Shown here: positions 42,247-47,983 of the stretch, piece after piece
Layout: the number at the start of each line of letters is the position of its first letter
How positions within the stretch are numbered: position 1 is the first letter of the stretch
Origin: Sporomusa silvacetica DSM 10669
GTDB lineage: Bacteria > Bacillota > Negativicutes > Sporomusales > Sporomusaceae
Direction: 5' to 3'
Assembly (NCBI RefSeq): GCF_002257705.1
Contig: NZ_LSLK01000107.1
Coordinates: 1-47,983 of the forward strand
DNA: 47,983 nt
Notes under the pieces: model-generated
Database searches by the model: none
What the model was told of the DNA's origin: nothing
The model's input: the letters and a program-made list of their open reading frames with translations, nothing else
Position numbers and translations under genes: made by a program

Positions 42247-43134
42247 ATGGATATCAGAAAGCTTCAATATTTTCTTGCGGTCGCCGATGAAGGGCATATT
42301 ACCAGGGCTGCCAAAAACTTACATATGGCTCAACCTCCTCTGAGCCAGCAGCTTAAGCTGTTTGAAACCGAACTAGGTGTTCAATTAATTGAAAGAGGCG
42401 GCAGCCGTAAAATCAGGCTAACCGACGCCGGACATTTATTGCGCAGCCGCGCAGAGCAAATACTGGAGCTGATTGACCAAACCGAAAAAGAAGTAAAAGA
42501 TGTGGCCGAAGGCTTGCAGGGAACCTTGGCTATAGGGCTGGCCAAACCCTGGGGGATTATCTTAGGCTCCACCTTTTTGCTGGAGCGAATGCTGCAATTT
42601 CATGAATGTTATCCGGAAATTAACTTTCAAATATGGGAAGACGATTTCTATAAAATTGATGAATTATTAATGCGAGGGGTTATAGAAATCGGCATTACAA
42701 AAATTCCTACTGATTTGAACACATATGCCGCAGTCTCAATACCTAATGAATCGGTGGCAATGGCTTTTGCTCCTAACTGGAACGATGATGTATTAACAAA
42801 GACCACACGTTTAGCCAATTTCGCTGACAAGCCGCTTATTGTGTACCGTAAATATGAGGAAACACTGTTAGGGTATTATCATCAGCTCGGTCTGAAACCA
42901 AGGATTATTTGCACACTTGATGATATTAGGTCAATGCTGTTATGGGCGGATGCCGGATTCGGCGTAGCAGTTGTACAAAAATCCGCGGCAGGTTTACTAC
43001 CTGGCAGCAATCTAATATTTAAAGAGATTGTCGATCCACCGCTCAGGACGACAACTGTCGCGAGCATTTGGCTGAAAAACCGCTATCTATCTGCAGCCGC
43101 CCGTAACTTTATCGAGATGTTTGGCAAAGTATAA
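42247..43134 (+). CDS. LysR-family transcriptional regulator
   Basis: 295 aa from the ATG at 42247, after AGGAGG. The winged helix is standard: MDIRKLQYFLAVADEGHITRAAKNLHMAQPPLSQQLKLFETELGVQLIER. The linker and two-lobed substrate-binding domain follow (GTLAIGLAKPWGIILGSTFLLE to FGVAVVQKSAAGLLPG). It probably regulates RND system 3, which follows on the same strand after a strong terminator, or the divergent DUF3795 gene, in response to a small molecule (inference). Full length, no damage. Confidence 0.9.
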   Translation: MDIRKLQYFLAVADEGHITRAAKNLHMAQPPLSQQLKLFETELGVQLIERGGSRKIRLTDAGHLLRSRAEQILELIDQTEKEVKDVAEGLQGTLAIGLAKPWGIILGSTFLLERMLQFHECYPEINFQIWEDDFYKIDELLMRGVIEIGITKIPTDLNTYAAVSIPNESVAMAFAPNWNDDVLTKTTRLANFADKPLIVYRKYEETLLGYYHQLGLKPRIICTLDDIRSMLLWADAGFGVAVVQKSAAGLLPGSNLIFKEIVDPPLRTTTVASIWLKNRYLSAAARNFIEMFGKV

Positions 43135-43183
43135 TAAGATGAATCCCCCGCACTTCAAATTAGTGCGGGGGATTCATCTTATT
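43133..43183. terminator. Long perfect hairpin terminator after LysR gene
   Basis: 22-bp perfect arms (AATAAGATGAATCCCCCGCA onward) overlapping the LysR stop codon, with a loop of about 7 nt. Unusually long for a terminator. Confidence 0.8.
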
Positions 43184-43274
43184 ATCTATAAAGTGGCTGT
43201 CCTTCGGCAACATCATATTTGTTTCATATTAAATTAATATTTTTTCTATATTATACATATAAAAACCGAATTGC

Positions 43275-43280
43275 TATAAT
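43275..43280 (+). promoter_or_regulatory. Putative -10 element of RND operon 3
   Basis: TATAAT flanked by GAATTG and CAATTC arms (13 bp apart), which could be a regulator site. A weak -35 lies near 43252. Confidence 0.4.
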
Positions 43281-43334
43281 TAGAAACAATTCAGATAAAG
43301 CAAAATACAACTAGCGATAAAGGAGGCATCACTA

Positions 43335-44492
43335 TTGATTTTCACACCTCGAAGTGGGAAATTTTTTTTTAGTCTGAGTGCCATGGTTGTGGTGATAGCA
43401 ATGGCCGGATGCGGCAATCGTCAGGTGTCGCAGGCTCCTCCACCGGTTAAAGTTAAAGCCATGCAGGTAATCAAGCAGGATACCCCGGTTACCTACGAGT
43501 ATGTCGGCCAGGTGATAGCAAAAAATGAAGTGCAAATTCGCGCCAAAGTATCTGGCAATATTGTAGAAAAAATGGTAAACGGCGGCGATAAGATTGCTCA
43601 GGGACAGCCGTTATTTAGGATTGACTGCCGCCAATACGAAGCGACCTTACTTGAATCTCAGGCCCAATTAGTACAGTCAGAGGTAACGCTGACTAATTCT
43701 CATCAAGATGCCGTGAGGTATCAAAAACTTGCTGACCAACAGGCCATTGCTGCACAGGTACTGGACACTGCATTATCAATAGAACGGCAAAACGCCGCGC
43801 TGGTAAATGTCAACCGGGCACGGGTGCAGCGGGCCGAAGCGGATTTGCAAGATACGTTAATAGCCGCTCCATTCAGCGGCCGCATTGACGTAAACGACCT
43901 AAGTACCGGCAGCTTTGTTCAGGCTGGTCAAACAACAATAGCTACCCTGTCTACGGTAGATCCAATATTTGTACAATTCAGCATGAGTGAAAACGAATAC
44001 TTACAGTTTACTCATCTTGGCCACGGGACTTCACCAACAGCATGGGGGAATAACCTGCAACTGATGCTAAGTGACGGAACACAATACCCGCTTACCGGTC
44101 ATATCGAGCAGGTAGACCGGGGCTTGGCCCCGGATACAGCGACACTCACTTTGAAAGCGGCTTTTGTCAATCCCGAAGGTCTGCTTATGCCTGGTATGTT
44201 TGCCCGGGTTGTAGCGCAGGGTGAGCTGCGCCGGGACGCTTTGCTGATCCCGCAGCGGGCCGTGCAGCAACTACTGGGCAAAACCTTTGTTACCATTGTC
44301 GGGGAGGATAATAAGGCTGAACCACGACCAGTAAAAATGGGACCACGTGTTGGCAACCTGTGGGTGGTAGAAGAGGGCTTGACACCAGCAGATCGTGTTA
44401 TTGTGGAAGGATTCGGCAAGGCCCCGTCCGGAACACCGCTGAATGTAGAAATGATGGACCCAAGTGAATTGCAAATTGCCGCTAAGAAGTAG
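43335..44492 (+). CDS. RND efflux periplasmic adaptor lipoprotein (system 3)
   Basis: 385 aa with a TTG start 8 bp after AGGAGG. The signal peptide ends in a lipobox (AMAGCGN), so the protein is lipid-anchored. The AcrA-type core is clear: VQIRAKVSGNIVEKMVNGGDKIAQGQPLFRID, a coiled-coil hairpin, FSGRIDVNDLSTGSFVQAGQTTIATL and VQFSMSENEYLQF. It is very similar to the system 1 adaptor over its whole length, which indicates a duplication. The permease gene follows 11 bp later. It is located directly downstream of the LysR gene. Confidence 0.92.
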   Translation: MIFTPRSGKFFFSLSAMVVVIAMAGCGNRQVSQAPPPVKVKAMQVIKQDTPVTYEYVGQVIAKNEVQIRAKVSGNIVEKMVNGGDKIAQGQPLFRIDCRQYEATLLESQAQLVQSEVTLTNSHQDAVRYQKLADQQAIAAQVLDTALSIERQNAALVNVNRARVQRAEADLQDTLIAAPFSGRIDVNDLSTGSFVQAGQTTIATLSTVDPIFVQFSMSENEYLQFTHLGHGTSPTAWGNNLQLMLSDGTQYPLTGHIEQVDRGLAPDTATLTLKAAFVNPEGLLMPGMFARVVAQGELRRDALLIPQRAVQQLLGKTFVTIVGEDNKAEPRPVKMGPRVGNLWVVEEGLTPADRVIVEGFGKAPSGTPLNVEMMDPSELQIAAKK

Positions 44493-44503
44493 GGGGAAGG
44501 TCT

Positions 44504-47500
44504 ATGTCTAAATTTTTTATCGAACATCCGATTTTCGCCATAGTATTGTCAGTCATCATCACTCTGGTTGGTCTGATTGCCGCTTTCAATGTGCCTATTG
44601 ACCGGTATCCCCAGATTACTCCGCCACACGTTAGCGTCGAGACAAACTATCGCGGGGCTAATTCCCAGGTTTTAGAGAAAACTGTTGCACAAGTACTCGA
44701 ACAACAGGTAAATGGTATAGAAAATATGGCGTCCATGTTATCGACCAGCGCTGATTCCGGTTCTTATCAGCTGGATATTCAGTTTGAATTAGGGAAAGAC
44801 CCGGACCTAGCGGTTATCCAAACACAAAACAGGGTGGCACAAGCCAATCCTTCTCTGCCGCAATCCGTATTGCAGGCCGGCATTACCGCCAGGAAGGTGT
44901 CATCCGATTTTGCTCTAATCTTTGCCTTATGGTCACCCCACGGAACCTATGACAGTACCTTTATGAAAAACTATGGTGATATTAATCTTATTGAAAACCT
45001 GAAACGCGTCAAGGGTGTGGGGAATATCAGTGAATATGGTGCTGATTTCAGTATGCGAATATGGCTGCAGCCCGACAAAATGGCCCGGCTCGGCATTACA
45101 ACAAGCGACATTGCCAAGGCTATTAACGAACAAAATGTCCAGGCACCGGCCGGAACTATTGGTCAGCGACCTTCACTTAAGCAGGAATTTCAATATACCG
45201 CAACTGTACAAGGCCGTCTAGCAGAACCGGAAGAATTTTCCAGGATTATTATCCGTTCCAAGCCGGACGGTTCTTTCATCCGCCTTGGCGATGTTGCTAA
45301 AGTCGAAATTGGTGGCAGAAATTATGGCTTTGCCTGTGACCTTAACGACCATCCGGCCATCTTTTTCATGATTCAGCCAACCACTGACGCCAATCTTTTG
45401 GAAACCGTCAGTAATTGTCAAAAAGTCATTAGGGATGCCGCCAAACGGTTTCCACCTGACATGGATTATAAGATGGTCATCGATACAGCTAAATTTGTCC
45501 GGGAATCACTGAAAGAAGTGGTAATTACATTTGTCTTGGCTTTATTACTTGTTTTGCTGGTAGTATTCGTGTTTTTGCAAAGTACGCGCGCCACCCTAAT
45601 TCCCATGCTGGCCATCCCGGTATCGCTTATCGGAACCTGCGGCGCATTTTCGGTACTGAGTTTTTCCATCAATACCCTGACTATGTTTGCCATGGTGTTG
45701 ACCATCGGGCTGGTGGTTGACGACGCCATCGTCGTTATTGAAGCGGTAGAACATCATATGCGCTATAACGGACTCAGTCCGCACGATGCCACTGTTCGGG
45801 CGATGAGTGAGGTTTCAGGACCGGTTGTCGCTATTGCCTTTGTACTGGCATCGATCTTTATTCCGGTAGCCTTTTTAGGCGGAATGGTGGGCGTATTATA
45901 CAAACAGTTTGCTTTGACAATTGCCATTTCTATGGGGTTATCCGCCCTAGTGGCTTTATCACTAACACCGGCGCTTTGCGCCTTATTGCTTAAGCCGTAT
46001 GATCCCCAAATACATACGGGTTTAACCGCCAAGTTCTTTGCCAAATTCAATACCTGGTTTGAAAATATGCTCATCCAATATGGTCATAATTTAACCAAAG
46101 TCATTCATCGCTCAGCTCTATCTGTAACATTTCTCGTGGTTCTGCTGGCGGCGAGCGCCGGATTATTCCGAATTGTGCCAACTTCTTTCGTACCACCCGA
46201 AGATCAGGGATTTTATCTTAATTCCATAAATTTGCCGGAAGCAGCCAGTCTGGACCGCACACAGGAAATAGGCCAAAAAATATGCGAACTGATCAGTTCG
46301 CAGCCCGGCGTACAGGATATCGCCATCGTTAGCGGTCTTGATCTTTTGACTAGGGCGAACAAATCGAACACCGCTAATATGTTTGTTGGACTTACCCATT
46401 GGGATGAACGGACAACCCCCGAGCTACAGGTTGACCAGGAAATTCGTCAAACACTCGCCCTCACCCGTTCATTACCGGAAGCCACAGTACTCTCTTTCAA
46501 CTATCCGTCTTTGCCTGGTGTCGGTACAATGGGTGGTTTTACTTTGATGCTCGAAAATCTGGGTGGCAGCTCCAACGAAGAAATGGACCGCATTTCCAAA
46601 GAATTTCTTGCCGCAGCCCGCAAGCGTCCGGAAATTGGCACAATTTATTCCAATTTCCGGGTAGATACCCCCGGCTACCACTTTGAAGTAGACCGGGATA
46701 AAGTAAAGATGCTGGGTATTCCGGTGGATGATGTATTTAATGCTCTGCAAGTGTTCCTGGGCGGCTTAGAAGTTAACGATTTCAACATTTTTGACCGAAC
46801 TTACAAAGTGGTGATCCAGGCTGAAACTCCATTCCGAAGTGATGTAGACTCCAGCCGGTTCTTTTTTGTACGCTCTTCATCCGGGAAAATGGTGCCTTTA
46901 AATACGCTGATAAAGCCAGAACCGGTCAGTGGTCCATCCTTGATTCAAAGATTCAACGGTTACCGGACCATTAAAATCGGCGGTACCCCCGCTCCCGGCT
47001 ATAGTTCAGGGCAGGCATTAACCGCTTTGGAGAAAGTAGCCACTCAGACGCTGCCAAACAGTTTTAGTTACGAATGGGCAGATCAAAGCCGCGAGGAAAA
47101 GATCTCAGGGGGCCGTGCACCTATCGTATTTGGCCTGGCAATATTTTTTATGTTTCTCTGCCTGGCAGCTCTTTACGAAAGCTGGAGTGTCCCGTTTGCG
47201 GTTATCCTTTGTATCCCCACAGGTGTTTTCGGTGCTTTCTTATTCCAGTATCTACGGCATCTGGAAAATAACGTGTACATGCAAATCGGATTGGTCATGT
47301 TGATTGGACTGATGGCTAAGAATGCGATATTAATCGTGGAATTTGCCAAAGTCAGAGTGGATAAAGGTATGGAGCCGGTGCAGGCGGCGATCGAAGCGGC
47401 TACCATTCGTTTACGCCCAATTCTGATGACTTCACTGGCGTTTATCATCGGCTGTATTCCTTTGGCAATCGCTACCGGAGCCGGCGCCGGTGCAAGAAAA

Positions 47501-47668
47501 GCCATGGGAACGGCAGTCGTTGGCGGTATGGTCACGGCCACAGTTTTGGGAGTATTTTTAATCCCGGTACTGTTTGTTGTTATTGAAAAAATAACAGCCA
47601 GATTAAACTTCCGTCAGTGGATAAAGAAACTACCGTCTTCACATCCACACGAAGATTTGCCTAAATAG
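44504..47668 (+). CDS. RND efflux permease, AcrB/HAE1 type (system 3)
   Basis: 1054 aa. The N-terminus MSKFFIEHPIFAIVLSVIIT, the proton-relay pair D406/D407 in GLVVDDAIVVIEAVEHH, and KNAILIVEFAKVRVDKGMEPVQAAIEAA mark an HAE1-type permease close to system 1. It would export hydrophobic or amphiphilic compounds with the adaptor encoded upstream and an outer-membrane channel from elsewhere. An AGGGGGAAGG site precedes the ATG. The gene is intact and followed by about 190 bp of promoter and leader sequence before an insertion element. Confidence 0.93.
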   Translation: MSKFFIEHPIFAIVLSVIITLVGLIAAFNVPIDRYPQITPPHVSVETNYRGANSQVLEKTVAQVLEQQVNGIENMASMLSTSADSGSYQLDIQFELGKDPDLAVIQTQNRVAQANPSLPQSVLQAGITARKVSSDFALIFALWSPHGTYDSTFMKNYGDINLIENLKRVKGVGNISEYGADFSMRIWLQPDKMARLGITTSDIAKAINEQNVQAPAGTIGQRPSLKQEFQYTATVQGRLAEPEEFSRIIIRSKPDGSFIRLGDVAKVEIGGRNYGFACDLNDHPAIFFMIQPTTDANLLETVSNCQKVIRDAAKRFPPDMDYKMVIDTAKFVRESLKEVVITFVLALLLVLLVVFVFLQSTRATLIPMLAIPVSLIGTCGAFSVLSFSINTLTMFAMVLTIGLVVDDAIVVIEAVEHHMRYNGLSPHDATVRAMSEVSGPVVAIAFVLASIFIPVAFLGGMVGVLYKQFALTIAISMGLSALVALSLTPALCALLLKPYDPQIHTGLTAKFFAKFNTWFENMLIQYGHNLTKVIHRSALSVTFLVVLLAASAGLFRIVPTSFVPPEDQGFYLNSINLPEAASLDRTQEIGQKICELISSQPGVQDIAIVSGLDLLTRANKSNTANMFVGLTHWDERTTPELQVDQEIRQTLALTRSLPEATVLSFNYPSLPGVGTMGGFTLMLENLGGSSNEEMDRISKEFLAAARKRPEIGTIYSNFRVDTPGYHFEVDRDKVKMLGIPVDDVFNALQVFLGGLEVNDFNIFDRTYKVVIQAETPFRSDVDSSRFFFVRSSSGKMVPLNTLIKPEPVSGPSLIQRFNGYRTIKIGGTPAPGYSSGQALTALEKVATQTLPNSFSYEWADQSREEKISGGRAPIVFGLAIFFMFLCLAALYESWSVPFAVILCIPTGVFGAFLFQYLRHLENNVYMQIGLVMLIGLMAKNAILIVEFAKVRVDKGMEPVQAAIEAATIRLRPILMTSLAFIIGCIPLAIATGAGAGARKAMGTAVVGGMVTATVLGVFLIPVLFVVIEKITARLNFRQWIKKLPSSHPHEDLPK

Positions 47669-47726
47669 CAAAACGAACGAATTACAAGTAAATTAAGACA
47701 TACAGACAGGATTTTTGCCTGACCGG

Positions 47727-47755
47727 TTGCATATTTTTATTCCAATGGGTATAAT
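47727..47755 (+). promoter_or_regulatory. Strong promoter before the insertion element
   Basis: TTGCAT (47727-47732), a 17-bp spacer, then TATAAT (47750-47755). It drives a hairpin-rich stretch with no gene before the insertion element begins. Confidence 0.6.
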
Positions 47756-47761
47756 ATAAGA

Positions 47762-47852
47762 AAAGGACTGACGTGCGCTAACACGCCAGCCCCACAGGCT
47801 GTCTAACCGAACGGTTAGCCTAAAGAAGGAGTTATTAAGAAATAACCGCACA
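47762..47852 (+). other. Hairpin-rich leader cut off by the insertion element
   Basis: Three successive inverted repeats follow the promoter: CTGACGTG/CACGCCAG, CTAACCG/CGGTTAG with 2 bp between, and GTTATT/AATAAC. A GAAGGAG motif lies in between. It looks like a structured 5' leader or small RNA. No gene follows before the insertion element. Confidence 0.45.
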
Positions 47853-47861
47853 AACCTTGAT

Positions 47862-47983
47862 ATGCTACCCCCAGATAGGACAGTGAAAAAACACTGAAAT
47901 ATCTGGGGGTAAAATTATGCCACAAAAAGGGAAATTGCCGGCAGAAGAAAAATTGCGGATTGTAGAAATGTATCTTGCCGGAA
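47862..47983 (+). mobile_element. Insertion sequence, IS3-like, left end (partial)
   Basis: The element appears to start near TGCTACCCCCAGATAGGACA. Its first 50 bases form a nested hairpin: outer arms TACCCCCAGATA/TATCTGGGGGTA, inner arms CAGTG/CACTG. The transposase gene starts at once after it. The right end is outside the window, so the exact boundary and target duplication cannot be checked. Confidence 0.65.
47917..47983 (+). CDS. IS3-family transposase OrfA, N-terminus (partial)
   Basis: 22 codons to the window end, reading MPQKGKLPAEEKLRIVEMYL. This is the start of the helix-turn-helix OrfA of IS3-type elements, which binds the element ends. The GGGGGT of the hairpin arm acts as its ribosome binding site, 6 bp before the ATG. 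Folding of the hairpin would hide it and reduce translation on read-through transcripts. Most of the gene is beyond the window. Confidence 0.7.
   Translation, partial: MPQKGKLPAEEKLRIVEMYLAG

Overview
The window looks like chromosomal DNA of a sporulating, didermic (outer-membrane-bearing) Firmicute of the Negativicutes, most likely Sporomusaceae (Sporomusa/Pelosinus-like). This is inferred from an unusual combination. Three RND efflux systems and an LptA/OstA-like periplasmic protein need an outer membrane. They sit beside a CotF-like spore coat protein, Firmicute-style ribosome binding sites, and acetogen-type enzymes (a CooS carbon monoxide dehydrogenase and the end of an aldehyde ferredoxin oxidoreductase). 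No species can be named from the sequence alone.

Left part (1-13.5 kb): the 3' end of an aldehyde ferredoxin oxidoreductase and its terminator. A minus-strand run follows: P-loop GTPase, ABC-type ATPase, SAM methyltransferase, TrmO. Next is a minus-strand nucleoside-type ABC uptake operon (BmpA lipoprotein, ATPase, two permeases), then an isolated, divergent 5S rRNA gene. A glycogen block holds glycogen phosphorylase and GlgC on the minus strand and, divergently, a tiny starch-binding (CBM25-like) protein preceded by a 15-codon ORF.

Middle part (13.5-25 kb): a membrane chemoreceptor with a near-ideal sigma-54 promoter, a secreted protein of unknown function, a zinc-ribbon/winged-helix protein behind a 34-bp palindrome, a 46-residue Cys-containing protein, a CWB2-like protein without a signal peptide, a CotF-like coat protein, a solitary CooS with an altered D-cluster motif, an MFS transporter and a soluble chemoreceptor. 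Three copies of a modular hairpin repeat lie at 7.1, 17.3 and 19.1 kb.

Right part (25-48 kb): an envelope/efflux island. RND system 1 (with a 95-aa third gene) diverges from a MerR regulator. A TetR regulator then precedes RND system 2, whose operon continues into an LptA-like protein and a secreted class 3 lipase. Convergent to it are a SecA-like ATPase and a small membrane protein. Next come an unexplained GC-rich noncoding stretch, a DJ-1/PfpI protein, decayed fragments of riboflavin genes ribE and ribH, a Cys-rich DUF3795 protein, a LysR regulator and RND system 3. The window ends inside an IS3-type insertion sequence that follows a strong promoter and a hairpin-rich leader. No outer-membrane factor (TolC) is encoded here, so the three pumps probably share one encoded elsewhere.

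The observations most worth following up are the modular hairpin repeat, the TetR-RND-LptA-lipase operon with its matched operators, the sigma-54 chemoreceptor promoter, the decayed riboflavin genes, the atypical CooS, the GTPase/ABC pair and the GC-rich stretch at 40.2-40.5 kb.
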